64,000 bases of DNA from Pseudomonadota bacterium (lineage in GTDB: Bacteria > Pseudomonadota > Gammaproteobacteria > Burkholderiales > Thiobacillaceae): assembly GCA_021811235.1 (NCBI GenBank), contig JAJZPG010000002.1:124001-188000 (forward strand), written 5' to 3'. The translations under genes and the position numbers were made by a program. The notes under the pieces were generated by a model. It searched no databases and was not told the DNA's origin. It saw nothing but the letters and a program-made list of their open reading frames with translations. Numbering within the stretch: the stretch's first letter is position 1; the number at the start of each line of letters is the position of its first letter. Below are positions 9,438 to 17,991 of this stretch, one piece after another.

Positions 9438-9952
9438 GATGTAGCCCCCTGATGGTGTGATTGGCTGGATTGCGTGAGATCGGCGGCGACGCCGGCCAGT
9501 GTTTCGAGTAACCATTCGCCGTAGGTGCCGTCGCACCACAGGCGGATGCACGGCACGCCGGCGTCGTCGCCCGGAATGGCGGTGACGCCGACGCCGGCCA
9601 TCGAGGTCAGCACCACCGGGCGCGCGGCGCGATCGAGCGCGCGGAAATCGACGCTGCAGGTTTCCAGCAGCAGATCGTTGAGTCGCGCGCCTTTCAGCAC
9701 CAGTGCCGTGTCCTGGCGCAGTACCGGGTAGACGCCGTGGACGGGGGGCGCGGCGAGCTTCGCGGCCTCGGGCCCCTCGACCAGGAATTCGGTGAGGCCG
9801 AGGCGCGCAACGAGCCCGCCGGGCAGTGGCAGCCAGCTGTTGGGCAGGTCCGGCACCGGCACACCGAGACTCGTCAGCCAGGCAGCGGCGCCCGGCCCCT
9901 TCACCCCGGCGCGCGGCGTGCGCGAAACGTTCTCGAAAACGATCTCGCTCAT
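9434..9952 (-). CDS. mgdD: N-methylglutamate dehydrogenase subunit D (SoxG-like)
   Basis: A 172-residue protein with the size and features of the gamma subunit of heterotetrameric sarcosine oxidase (SoxG): an N-terminal strand rich in charged and aromatic residues, a [11 protein letters not shown] turn, and a C-terminal [15 protein letters not shown] helix. Overlaps of four bases on both sides (ATGA with mgdC upstream and gmaS downstream) place it in the middle of a tightly coupled operon. Gene order beta-delta-alpha-gamma matches both soxBDAG and mgdABCD; the adjoining gmaS and mgsABC favour N-methylglutamate dehydrogenase. Confidence 0.8.
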   Translation of the reverse strand: MSEIVFENVSRTPRAGVKGPGAAAWLTSLGVPVPDLPNSWLPLPGGLVARLGLTEFLVEGPEAAKLAAPPVHGVYPVLRQDTALVLKGARLNDLLLETCSVDFRALDRAARPVVLTSMAGVGVTAIPGDDAGVPCIRLWCDGTYGEWLLETLAGVAADLTQSSQSHHQGATS

Positions 9953-12789
9953 GCCGCCTCCTTCTGGCGCAGGTTGTCCGGATCGTAGAAAGGCGTCCTC
10001 ACCACCTCGGCGATGACCATGGCGCCGTCCGTCAGACGAATCGAAAATTGGCTTCCTGCCTGCGCCCTGTCCGGCTGGACGTAGGCGAGACCGATATGGC
10101 GCGCGAGCGTCGGCGACCAGGCGACGCTGGTGACGCGGCCGGTGATCTCGCCGTTTTCGATCACCAGATGACATTCCTTCGGCGCTTCGCCCGCATGGCC
10201 GGCAGGCAGCATGAAGCCGACCAGCTGCTGGCGGCGCGGCTTGGCGGCGATGGCCATGAGGCTGCGCTGGCCGACGAAGAAGGGCTTGTCCATCTTCACC
10301 GCCCAGTCGAGCGCCGCTTCGCCCGGCGTGGTGAGGCCGTCGGTATCCTGGCCGATGATGATGTGGCCTTTCTCCAGCCGCAGCAGGCGCTGCGCCTCGA
10401 CGCCGAAGGGACGGATGCCGTGGGCTTGGCCGGCGGCCATCAGCGCGTCCCACACCGCCGCGCCGTGCTCGGCGGGCACGTGGATCTCGACGCCCCACTC
10501 GCCGACGAAGCCGACCCGTAGCAGCCGCGCCGGCACGCCGGCAACTGTGCCCTCGCGCACCGCGAGATAGGGGAAGGACAGGTCGACGTCGGTGAGGCCA
10601 GCCAGCACCGCCCTCGCCTTCGGCCCGGCGAGGTTCATCGCCGCCATCGCGCCGGTCAGGTTGACGATGCCGCAGTCCAGCTTCCACAGCGTGTTCCAGC
10701 GCGACAGTTCGCGGTAGATCAGCGCCGCGCCGGAGGTCGTGGTGGTGAAATAGAAGTGATCGTCGGCCAGCCGCGCCACCACGCCGTCGTCGATCACCAC
10801 GCCGGCCTCGTCGCACATCACGGCGTAGCGCGTCATCCCGACCTTGAGGCCGGCGTACTTCGAGATGTATACGCGCTCAAGGAACTCCGCTGCCTGCGGG
10901 CCGCGGATTTCCAGCTTGCCCAGGGTGCCGACGTCGATCAGGCCGACGCCGTTGCGCACCGCCTTCACCTCGCCGTGGATGCAGTCGCTGCGGGAAAGCC
11001 CGGCGACCGCGTAGTACTCGGGCCGCTGCCACGCGCCGGCGGGCATCCATAGCGCGCCGGCGGCGGCGTGACGGGCGTGCATCGGCGTGCGCCGCTCGGG
11101 CGTGAAGCCGCGGCCGGCCAGATGCGACATCGGCACCGGATGGAAGAACGGCCGCGCCGTCGTGGTGCCGACCGCGCCCGGCGTCGAGCCGGTGGCGCGC
11201 GCCAGCACCCGCAGCGCGTTCATGTTGGAGTGCTTGCCCTGGCTCGGCCCCATGCCGACGGTCGAGTAGCGCTTCATCAATTCGATGTTGTCGAAGCCTT
11301 CCTGGATGGCGTTCTCGAGATCGGCGAGCTGCAGGTCCTCGTCGAAGTCGATGAAGTTCTTGCCCTTGGGGTGCGGCACGATGGGCCAGGGGTGGGTCGG
11401 CGATGCCGTCTCGGCGGGCACGACGACCGGCTTCGCCGCGCCGCAGCCGCAATACGCCGCCGCCGCGCTGCCGGCACGCTCGCCGTCGAGCAGGCGCGCG
11501 GACGGCGTGTGGATGCCGTTGACGCGGCCGCAGGCGAAGACGCCGTCTGGCAAGGTGTCGGGGACGAACTGCTGCACGCCGTCGTCGTAGCGCATCTTCG
11601 TTCCCGCCTGGTAGAGCAGCGGCGCGGCGGGCGCCCAGCCGACGCTCATGAAGACGCCGTCGCAGGCGATCTCGGCGCTGGCCTCGCGCGTAGCCACGGC
11701 GGCGATGCGCACGCCGGCGACGCGCTTGTCTCCTTTGGCGGGCAGCGCCTCGGTGATGACATGCCCCGCATGCAGCGGAATGCCACGTTCAGCCAGCACG
11801 GCAGCCTGTTCGGTCGGTACGGCGTCGCGCAGGTCGATCACCGCCGCCACCTCGATCCCGGCCTCGATGAAATCCTGCAGCGCCCGGTAGGCGTCGGCAT
11901 TGGCGGCGAGCACGACGACACGCTGCGCCGGGCGGATCGCATACCGGCGGATCATGCGCTGGGCGGCAGACGCGAGCATGATCCCCGGCAGGTCGTTGTT
12001 GCGGAACACCGCCGGCTGCTCGTAGGCGCCCGCCGCGACGACGACGGCGCGGGCGCGCATCTTGGTGATGCGGCCGGGCTCGACCAGCGGCACCCAATGG
12101 TCGGCGTAGTAGCCGGCGGCATAGGTATCGGTGAAGATGCGGATGCGCGGATGCGCCACGACTTGTTTGATCAGCTCCGACGCACCGTGCGTGCTGCCGC
12201 CGAGCCGCGCGTTTTCGTCGACCAGCGCGACGTCCGCCCCTTGCTCCGCTGCCGCCAGCGCGGCGCTCAAGCCGGACGGCCCGGCACCGACCACCAGCAC
12301 GTCGCAGAAGCCGTAGCGCTTGGGCGTGCGCAGGCGCGGCGTGGCGAAGTCGACCCGCCCCAGCCCGGTCATCGCGCGGAACATGCGCTCCCACAGCGGG
12401 AACAGACGCTTGCTGTGGAAGGCCTTGTAGTAGAAGCCGACCGGCAGGAAGCGGGCGAACCAGCCGAGGAAGCGGCCGGCATCGCGTTCCAGCGTGCCGA
12501 AGGTGTTCACCGCCGTCAGCGCCATGCCGGCCTGCAACGGCGTCGCGTCGGCCCGCACGTTGGGCGTGCCGCCCGCCTGCATCAGCGCGTTGACGTCGTG
12601 GTTGGCGGCGGACAGGATGCCGCGCGGGCGGTGGTACTTGAAGGAATGGCCGAGCACGTGGACGCCGCCGGCCCACAGCGCGCTGGCGACGGTGTCGCCT
12701 TCGAAGCCCGCGTATTCACGGCCCTCGAAGCGGAAGCCGAGCGGCTTGCTGCGGATTATCCATTCGCCGGACTGGGGCGGCAGGCGCAT
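9949..12789 (-). CDS. mgdC: N-methylglutamate dehydrogenase subunit C (SoxA-like)
   Basis: A 946-residue SoxA-type alpha subunit. Domains: an N-terminal ferredoxin-like segment (about 1-100, [20 protein letters not shown]), a dinucleotide-binding domain (about 145-460, [20 protein letters not shown]), a middle connecting region, and a C-terminal GcvT/aminomethyltransferase-like domain (about 560-940, [32 protein letters not shown]) that binds tetrahydrofolate and takes the C1 unit as methylene-THF. The ATG at 12789 is preferred: it has GGGAG about ten bases upstream and follows the delta stop. A longer version from 12807 would overlap delta. Oxidation of N-methylglutamate regenerates glutamate. 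Confidence 0.85.
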   Translation of the reverse strand: MRLPPQSGEWIIRSKPLGFRFEGREYAGFEGDTVASALWAGGVHVLGHSFKYHRPRGILSAANHDVNALMQAGGTPNVRADATPLQAGMALTAVNTFGTLERDAGRFLGWFARFLPVGFYYKAFHSKRLFPLWERMFRAMTGLGRVDFATPRLRTPKRYGFCDVLVVGAGPSGLSAALAAAEQGADVALVDENARLGGSTHGASELIKQVVAHPRIRIFTDTYAAGYYADHWVPLVEPGRITKMRARAVVVAAGAYEQPAVFRNNDLPGIMLASAAQRMIRRYAIRPAQRVVVLAANADAYRALQDFIEAGIEVAAVIDLRDAVPTEQAAVLAERGIPLHAGHVITEALPAKGDKRVAGVRIAAVATREASAEIACDGVFMSVGWAPAAPLLYQAGTKMRYDDGVQQFVPDTLPDGVFACGRVNGIHTPSARLLDGERAGSAAAAYCGCGAAKPVVVPAETASPTHPWPIVPHPKGKNFIDFDEDLQLADLENAIQEGFDNIELMKRYSTVGMGPSQGKHSNMNALRVLARATGSTPGAVGTTTARPFFHPVPMSHLAGRGFTPERRTPMHARHAAAGALWMPAGAWQRPEYYAVAGLSRSDCIHGEVKAVRNGVGLIDVGTLGKLEIRGPQAAEFLERVYISKYAGLKVGMTRYAVMCDEAGVVIDDGVVARLADDHFYFTTTTSGAALIYRELSRWNTLWKLDCGIVNLTGAMAAMNLAGPKARAVLAGLTDVDLSFPYLAVREGTVAGVPARLLRVGFVGEWGVEIHVPAEHGAAVWDALMAAGQAHGIRPFGVEAQRLLRLEKGHIIIGQDTDGLTTPGEAALDWAVKMDKPFFVGQRSLMAIAAKPRRQQLVGFMLPAGHAGEAPKECHLVIENGEITGRVTSVAWSPTLARHIGLAYVQPDRAQAGSQFSIRLTDGAMVIAEVVRTPFYDPDNLRQKEAA

Positions 12790-12790
12790 C

Positions 12791-13048
12791 TCAGTTGTCT
12801 CCCGCATATAAATAGGTGCGCACGATCACGTCGCGCGCGGTATCGCGCTCGGCGACGAACCAGGTGTTGGACGGCGTGTGGCACCACCACTCGCGCTTCA
12901 CCCCGGGCGAGCCGTTGCGGTTGAACACGTAGTCGGCCCAGGCATCGTCGCTGCAGGTCGCGGGGTCGGGCATGGGCCGGATCTCGCCGCCGTAGGCGAA
13001 TTCGGAAATGGCGCGCGGGCCGTTGACGGGACAGGTCATGATCTTCAT
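12791..13048 (-). CDS. mgdB: N-methylglutamate dehydrogenase subunit B (SoxD-like)
   Basis: An 85-residue protein of the SoxD (delta) family, recognised by MTCPVNGPRAISEFAYGGE near the N-terminus and the later DDAWADYVFNRNGSPGVKREWW block. In the zinc-binding delta subunit of true sarcosine oxidases the N-terminal motif reads CPxCG; here the second Cys is Asn (CPVNG). This suggests a degenerate metal site and fits an N-methylglutamate or other N-methyl amino acid dehydrogenase. It lies one base from both flanking subunit genes. Confidence 0.82.
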   Translation of the reverse strand: MKIMTCPVNGPRAISEFAYGGEIRPMPDPATCSDDAWADYVFNRNGSPGVKREWWCHTPSNTWFVAERDTARDVIVRTYLYAGDN

Positions 13049-13049
13049 T

Positions 13050-14291
13050 TCAGTGGCCCACCGAGGCGGCGCCTTTCTCGCCGGTCAATTCGAAATTGCG
13101 GAAGCGGTCGAGCGTGAAGCCGGTGATGAGGTCGTGGTTGCGGTCGTGGGCGACGGTGTACGACATCGTCTTGCCGCAGACGGGGGTGGCCTTGAAGCCC
13201 CAGGTGCCCCAGCCGCCGTCGAGGTAGAAGCCCTCGACCGGCGTCCTGCCCATGATGGGCGCGAAGTCCGGCGTCATGTCGGCCATGCCGGCCCACTGGC
13301 GCATGACTTTCACATTCGACAGGAAGGGGAACATGTCGAGCATGTGGCTCGACAGGCCTTCCGGAAAATCGAAGGTCGAGCGCGTGCTCTGCACCTCGTA
13401 GGGATCGAGCGACGCCCCCATCACCAGTTCGCCGCGCGCCGACTGGCTGATGTAGACGTGCAGGCTGCCCGACACCAGGATGGGGTCGAGCCAGGGTTTG
13501 ACCGGCTCGCTGACCATGGCCTGCAGTGGGTGGATGTAGATCGGCGAGCGGATGCCGACCATGTCGAGGACGCGCGGCGTCGAGCCGGCGACCGCGCACA
13601 GCACCTTGCCGGTGGAAATGTTGCCGCGATTGGTGCGCACGCCGGTGACCTTGCCGCCGGCCACGTCGATGCCGAGCACCTCGGTGCGCTGGTGGATTTC
13701 CACCCCGCGCAGGTCGGCGCCGCGGCCGTAGCCCCAGGCCACCGCATCGTGGCGCGCCACCGCGCCGGGGGCGTGATAGAGCGCGCCGAGGATGGGCGCA
13801 TGGCCGCCGCACGAGAGGTCGATCATCGGCGCCGCCTGCTTCACCACCTCAGGGCCGACCACCTCCGATTCGATGCCGAAATGCTTGTTCACCTCGGCGC
13901 GCCAGCGGCTGGTGCGCAGCGCCGCGTCGGTGTGCGCCAGGGTGAAGTGGCCGCGGTTCGAGTAGAACAGGTTGAGGTCGAAATCCGTGGAGAGGTCCTG
14001 CCACAGCCGCACCGATTCGTCGTAGAACTTCACGCCCTCGGGCGTCAGGTAGTTGGAGCGGATGATGGTGGTGTTGCGGCCGGTGTTGCCGCCGCCGAGG
14101 TAGCCCTTCTCCAGCACGCAGACGTTGGTGATGCCGTGGTCGCGCGCGAGGTAGTAGGCCGCCGCGAGGCCGTGTCCGCCGCCGCCGATGATGACGACGT
14201 CGTAGGCCGGCTTGAGCGCGTCGTGGCGCGTGAACATGCGCGGTTCCGGGTGTTTGTCGGACAGCGCGAAGCGGAGCAGTCTCCAGGGCAT
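13050..14291 (-). CDS. mgdA: N-methylglutamate dehydrogenase subunit A (SoxB-like)
   Basis: A 413-residue flavoprotein of the DadA/SoxB family. The N-terminal Rossmann motif YDVVIIGGGGHGLAAAYYLA binds the FAD adenine. The GGNTGRNTTIIRSNYL and WAGMADMTPDFAPIMG blocks and the C-terminal YLDGGWGTWGFKATP are typical of heterotetrameric sarcosine oxidase beta subunits, where the N-methyl amine is oxidised. AGGAG lies six bases before the ATG at 14291. It follows purU by nine bases and begins the mgdABCD set. Whether the substrate is N-methylglutamate or sarcosine is decided by context (gmaS, mgsABC), not by residues I can see. Confidence 0.85.
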   Translation of the reverse strand: MPWRLLRFALSDKHPEPRMFTRHDALKPAYDVVIIGGGGHGLAAAYYLARDHGITNVCVLEKGYLGGGNTGRNTTIIRSNYLTPEGVKFYDESVRLWQDLSTDFDLNLFYSNRGHFTLAHTDAALRTSRWRAEVNKHFGIESEVVGPEVVKQAAPMIDLSCGGHAPILGALYHAPGAVARHDAVAWGYGRGADLRGVEIHQRTEVLGIDVAGGKVTGVRTNRGNISTGKVLCAVAGSTPRVLDMVGIRSPIYIHPLQAMVSEPVKPWLDPILVSGSLHVYISQSARGELVMGASLDPYEVQSTRSTFDFPEGLSSHMLDMFPFLSNVKVMRQWAGMADMTPDFAPIMGRTPVEGFYLDGGWGTWGFKATPVCGKTMSYTVAHDRNHDLITGFTLDRFRNFELTGEKGAASVGH

Positions 14292-14300
14292 GACGGTCTC

Positions 14301-15161
14301 CTAGCGGAACACCACGGTCTTGTTGCCGTGGGCCAGTACCCGGTCTTCCAGGTGGTAGCGCAGGCCGCGCGCCAGCACTGTCTTCTCGATGTCCTTGCCG
14401 TAGCGCACCATGTCCTCGGGCGAATCCGAATGGTCGATGCGGATCACGTCCTGCTCGATGATCGGTCCCTGGTCGAGCGCCTCGGTGACGTAGTGGCAGG
14501 TCGCGCCGATCAGCTTGACGCCGCGCTCGTAGGCCTGGTGGTAGGGGCGCGCGCCGACGAAGCTGGGCAGGAAGCTGTGGTGGATGTTGACGATCCGCCC
14601 CGGGTAGGCGCGGCACAGCTCGGGGGAGAGGATCTGCATGTAGCGCGCGAGCACCATGGTGTCGCCGCGCACCGACTCGAACAGGCGCTGCACCTCGGCG
14701 TAGGCGGCGTTCTTGTTGTCCGGCGTCACCGGCACGTGGTGGAACGGTATGCCGTGCCACTCGACGAAGCCGCGGAAGGTCTCGTGGTTGGAGATCACGC
14801 AGGGAATCTCGATGTCGAGCTCCTTCGACTGCCAGCGCGCCAGCAGGTCGTACAGGCAATGCTCCTGCTTCGATACCAGGACCACCACCCGCTTCCTCAC
14901 CGCCGAATCGCTGATGCGCCAGTCCATGCCGTACTCACTGGCAATCGGGGCGAACTTCTCCTTCAGCGTGGCGAGATCGAAGGGCAGCGAGTCGGCCAGG
15001 ATTTCCTGGCGCATGAAAAAGCGCTGCGCCGGTTCGTCGGCGTGGTGGCTGGCCTCGACGATCCAGCCCTGGTGTTGTGCGATCAGCCCGCTCACGGCTG
15101 CGACGATGCCGACCCGGTCGGGGCAGGACAGCGTCAGGGTGTAGCGGCGGGCAGCGAGCAT
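14301..15161 (-). CDS. purU: Formyltetrahydrofolate deformylase
   Basis: PurU hydrolyses 10-formyl-THF to formate and free THF. The 286-residue protein has an N-terminal ACT domain (residues 4-80, TLSCPDRVGIVAAVSGLIAQ) and a C-terminal formyltransferase-fold domain with the catalytic region NIHHSFLPSFVGARPYHQA and the ensuing GATCHYVTEALDQGPIIEQD. As first gene of the NMG operon it would drain the C1-folate produced by the Mgd dehydrogenase. The start is the ATG at 15161; GTG immediately precedes it and no strong ribosome site is visible. Confidence 0.93.
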   Translation of the reverse strand: MLAARRYTLTLSCPDRVGIVAAVSGLIAQHQGWIVEASHHADEPAQRFFMRQEILADSLPFDLATLKEKFAPIASEYGMDWRISDSAVRKRVVVLVSKQEHCLYDLLARWQSKELDIEIPCVISNHETFRGFVEWHGIPFHHVPVTPDNKNAAYAEVQRLFESVRGDTMVLARYMQILSPELCRAYPGRIVNIHHSFLPSFVGARPYHQAYERGVKLIGATCHYVTEALDQGPIIEQDVIRIDHSDSPEDMVRYGKDIEKTVLARGLRYHLEDRVLAHGNKTVVFR

Positions 15162-15164
15162 CAC

Positions 15165-15269
15165 GTTTTCTCACAAGGAAACATTTGTTCACATGATGCA
15201 TCACACGATTAACTCAGGTCAACTATTTTTCTTCACATGAATCTTTTTGCGCGTGCCATAATTCCGCCC
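15165..15269. promoter_or_regulatory. Divergent control region, purU / XRE-cupin regulator
   Basis: A 105-base AT-rich spacer between divergent genes. Minus strand: a sigma-70-like pair TTGACC (15217-15222) and CATCAT (15193-15198), spaced 18, points to purU. A perfect palindrome TGATGCATCA (15194-15203) overlaps that -10 box. A direct repeat TTCACATGA occurs at 15188-15196 and 15232-15240. Plus strand: CATAAT at 15257-15262 is a good -10 box only eight bases before the regulator ATG at 15270, so that mRNA may be nearly leaderless. The palindrome and repeats are candidate operators for the XRE-cupin protein; this is inference. Confidence 0.5.
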
Positions 15270-15899
15270 ATGAGCACCTCGCCCGACCCCCTCGACCCGG
15301 AAGCGCCGGAAGCGGCGACCGGCACGCTGGAGCGCTATCTCGGCAACGCCATCCGCGACCTGCGCCAACGCCACGGCCTCACCATCGCCGAAGTCGCCGA
15401 CCGCGCCGGCATCAGCCGCGGCATGCTGTCCAAGATCGAGAACGCGCAGACCGCGACCAGCCTCGACGCCCTCCACCGTCTGGCGCAGGCGCTCGGCGTC
15501 TCGCTGTCCACCCTGTTCCGCAACTACGACGTGCCCGAAGGCAGCGCCCAGCTGGTGAAGAAGGGCGAGGGCATGGAAGTCGTGCGGCGCGGCACCAAAC
15601 GCGGCCACACCTATCACCTGCTGGCGCACGAACAGGGCCCAACCAAGCTGTTCGAGCCCTTCCTCATCACCATCGATTCACCGGACGCGACCTTCCCGGT
15701 GTTCGAGCACCCCGGCACCGAGTTTCTCTACATGCTGGAGGGGCGCATGGAATACCGCCACGGCCAGCACACCTATCTGCTCACGCCGGGCGACGCGCTG
15801 AGCTTCCGCGGCGAAGTGCCGCACGGCCCGGAAAAACTGATCGAACTGCCGATCCGCTTCCTTGCCACCATCGTCTATCCCACGCCGGTCGAGACATGA
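15270..15899 (+). CDS. XRE-cupin transcriptional regulator
   Basis: A 209-residue regulator with an N-terminal XRE helix-turn-helix (about residues 18-75, GLTIAEVADRAGISRGMLSK, then IENAQTATSLDALHRLAQAL) and a C-terminal cupin (about 120-195, FPVFEHPGTEFLYMLEGRME, YLLTPGDALSFRGEVPHGPE). Proteins of this build usually sense a small ligand in the cupin and control a neighbouring catabolic operon. Its divergence from purU-mgd-gma-mgs suggests it is that operon's regulator. I chose the ATG at 15270 over one at 15237 because a -10-like CATAAT lies between them. The stop overlaps the next gene (ATGA). Confidence 0.9.
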   Translation: MSTSPDPLDPEAPEAATGTLERYLGNAIRDLRQRHGLTIAEVADRAGISRGMLSKIENAQTATSLDALHRLAQALGVSLSTLFRNYDVPEGSAQLVKKGEGMEVVRRGTKRGHTYHLLAHEQGPTKLFEPFLITIDSPDATFPVFEHPGTEFLYMLEGRMEYRHGQHTYLLTPGDALSFRGEVPHGPEKLIELPIRFLATIVYPTPVET

Positions 15900-16357
15900 A
15901 GAACGTGACGATCACCCCGGCCAGCGAGGCCGACATTCCCGAGCTGATCGAACTGCTCGGCGTGCTGTTTTCCATCGAGCAGGACTTCGCGCCCGACACC
16001 GACAAGCAGCGCCGCGGCCTCGCCGCCCTGCTCGCCTCGCCGGGCGGGCACATCGCGATCGCCCGCGACGAGGCCGCACACGCCGTCGGCATGGCCACGG
16101 CGCAACTGGTGATTTCCACCGCGGAGGGCGCGCCTTCGGCGTGGATCGAGGATGTGGTGGTCAGGGAAGACTGGCGCGGCCGCGGACTCGGGCGCACCCT
16201 GCTCGACGCCGTGGTGGCCTGGGCGCGCAGCCAGGGCGCGGTGCGCGCACAGCTGCTCGTCGACCTCGACAACGCGCCGGCCCTCGCCTTCTACGACAGG
16301 CTGGCCTGGCAGCCCACGCGGCTGGGCGCGCGGCGGCTCATGCTGGACACGCAATAA
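15896..16357 (+). CDS. GNAT-family N-acetyltransferase
   Basis: A 153-residue GNAT acyltransferase. The acetyl-CoA pyrophosphate-binding motif A is REDWRGRGLGRTLLDAVVAW (about residues 91-110), followed by the C-terminal LVDLDNAPALAFYDRLAWQP segment. It overlaps the XRE-cupin stop by four bases and is probably cotranscribed, so it may act on an amine or amino acid linked to the divergent N-methylglutamate pathway. The substrate cannot be told from sequence. Confidence 0.88.
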   Translation: MKNVTITPASEADIPELIELLGVLFSIEQDFAPDTDKQRRGLAALLASPGGHIAIARDEAAHAVGMATAQLVISTAEGAPSAWIEDVVVREDWRGRGLGRTLLDAVVAWARSQGAVRAQLLVDLDNAPALAFYDRLAWQPTRLGARRLMLDTQ

Positions 16358-16484
16358 CCCGGCCGCACGCCTCCCCTGCAACGGCCCGGCACCGCGCATA
16401 CGCTTGTGGATCGGCTGATCGGGCACGCATAATGTCCGCGCTGAAAAATCAGCATCGTCATTTCAACGGGGAGAATCAATCAAG

Positions 16485-17105
16485 ATGAACGGAAAAACAC
16501 TGGCCCTCGCCTGCTGCGTGGCCATGGCCGGCCTGTCGGGCTGCGCACTCACCACCGAGCAGGTCGAGATCGGCTACACCCAGCAGGCCGGCGTCTCCAA
16601 AATCGCGGGCGCCGAGAACGTGGCCGTGAACGTGCAGGTCACCGACCAGCGGCTCGACCGCAGCAAGGTCAGCAGCAAGAAGAACGGCTACGGCATGGAG
16701 ATGGCGCCCATCACCGCCGCCGAGGACGTGGCCGTCACCGTGCGCCGCGCCATCGAGAAGGAACTCCAGGCGCGCGGCTTCCAGCCCGGTTCGGACGCGG
16801 CACGGGTCGACATCGCTGCCGACATCACCCGCTTCTACAACGATCACAAGATGGGCTTCTTCGCCGGCGACGCCGTGGCCGACCTCAACCTGTCGGTCAG
16901 CGTGAAATCGAGGAACGGCGCACTGCTGTACTCGAAGCAGATCGTTGCCCAGGGCATGGAGAAGAACACCCAACTCGCAAGCGGCAACAACGCCAGGATC
17001 GCGCTGGAGCGCGCCCTCGAAAACGGCATGAAGACGCTGTTCGATGACCGCGCCTTCGTCTCCGCCTTGCTGGTGTCGACCGACTCCAAAGCGGCGTCGA
17101 AATAG
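16485..17105 (+). CDS. YajG-family lipoprotein
   Basis: A 206-residue predicted outer-membrane lipoprotein. The signal peptide ends in a lipobox (AGLSGC, Cys at residue 20). The mature part has VAVNVQVTDQRLDRSKVSSK, the AEDVAVTVRRAIEKELQARGF helix and YSKQIVAQG, typical of the YajG family of unknown function. GGGGAG lies about eleven bases upstream of the ATG. It stands alone between a GNAT gene and an intrinsic terminator. Confidence 0.82.
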   Translation: MNGKTLALACCVAMAGLSGCALTTEQVEIGYTQQAGVSKIAGAENVAVNVQVTDQRLDRSKVSSKKNGYGMEMAPITAAEDVAVTVRRAIEKELQARGFQPGSDAARVDIAADITRFYNDHKMGFFAGDAVADLNLSVSVKSRNGALLYSKQIVAQGMEKNTQLASGNNARIALERALENGMKTLFDDRAFVSALLVSTDSKAASK

Positions 17106-17125
17106 ACCCCGCAACGCGAAACGAG

Positions 17126-17152
17126 AAGCGCGCCCACGGGCGCGCTTTTTTA
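17126..17152 (+). terminator. Intrinsic terminator after the YajG-like gene
   Basis: Nine-base-pair stem AAGCGCGCC/GGCGCGCTT with a CACG loop, followed by TTTTTTATT, starting 21 bases after the lipoprotein stop. Textbook Rho-independent signal on the plus strand. Confidence 0.92.
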
Positions 17153-17236
17153 TTGCCGCACGGCCCGCGCGGGAATCTATATTTCAAACCTCGGTGAATT
17201 TTTCATGCGGAATCGACGCCGCAGAAAGGAACGGCC

Positions 17237-17707
17237 ATGGAACTGAGCTCGAGCGCATTCGCCCACCATGCCGACATCCCCAGCCTCCACACCTGCGAGG
17301 GCCGCGACCAGTCGCCGCCCCTGGCCTGGTCCGGCGTGCCGGCCGGCACCGAAAGCCTGGCGCTGATCGTCGACGACCCCGACGCCCCCGATCCTGCCGT
17401 GCCGAAAATGACCTGGGTGCACTGGGTGCTCTACAACCTCCCGCCCGACACCACCGGGCTCCCTGCCGGCGTGTCCCACGCAAGCCTGCCGCCCGGCACG
17501 CGCGAAGGCCTCAACGACTGGAAGCGCGAAGGCTACGGCGGCCCCTGCCCGCCCATCGGCCGCCATCGCTATGTCCACAAACTTTATGCGCTCGACACCG
17601 TCCTGCCGGTTCTCCAGCCGGCGACCAAGGCCGCCCTGGAAAAGGCGATGCAGGGACACATCCTGGGGCGAGTGGAATTGGTGGGGTATTACAAGAAGAA
17701 AAAATAA
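17237..17707 (+). CDS. YbhB/YbcL family (PEBP-like) protein
   Basis: A 156-residue cytosolic protein of the phosphatidylethanolamine-binding / Raf-kinase-inhibitor-like family. It has the anion-site motifs VDDPDAPDP and IGRHRYVHKLYALD, plus the TWVHWVLYNLPPD strand. The bacterial function is unsettled. AAAGGA lies eight bases before the ATG at 17237. It appears monocistronic. Confidence 0.93.
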   Translation: MELSSSAFAHHADIPSLHTCEGRDQSPPLAWSGVPAGTESLALIVDDPDAPDPAVPKMTWVHWVLYNLPPDTTGLPAGVSHASLPPGTREGLNDWKREGYGGPCPPIGRHRYVHKLYALDTVLPVLQPATKAALEKAMQGHILGRVELVGYYKKKK

Positions 17708-17860
17708 TGCGTATCGCCGCTGCCGCGCCCAGCCACCGGCCGCGCTTGAAGGAATGGCGACTTCCTGCCGGAACGGAAATCCGGTTGTGCATTGTTTTGC
17801 CCACGCGCATGGCGTCGGCTTTCTTTACATCACCCTCCTGCACCCCCCGAACGAATAATG

Positions 17861-17908
17861 CAAACAATTGATTTGTATTTGTTTTTTAAACATGGAGCGT
17901 ATCTTGCT
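17861..17908 (+). promoter_or_regulatory. IHF site and sigma-54 promoter of PEP-CTERM gene
   Basis: TGGAGCGTATCTTGCT at 17893-17908 has the GG-N10-GC spacing of -24/-12 sigma-54 promoters. A perfect match to the IHF consensus (CAA-N4-TTGATT, 17861-17873) is centred 27 bases before the -24 GG. The predicted start site is near 17919, giving a leader of about 70 bases to the PEP-CTERM gene. PEP-CTERM genes in PrsK/PrsR-bearing bacteria are known to have sigma-54 promoters. The other non-coding bases from 17708 to 17860 show nothing I can name. Confidence 0.75.
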
Positions 17909-17991
17909 TAGCCTGCAACGACGCTCGGGGCTGACCTTAAAGACACGCCGAAGTGCGCCTGTAAAGCACCTGTTTAATCAAGGAGAACATG

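Noticed and set aside
9434-14291. Calling the four-subunit flavoenzyme sarcosine oxidase
   Set aside because: Direct linkage to gmaS and mgsABC and the CPVNG delta motif favour N-methylglutamate dehydrogenase.
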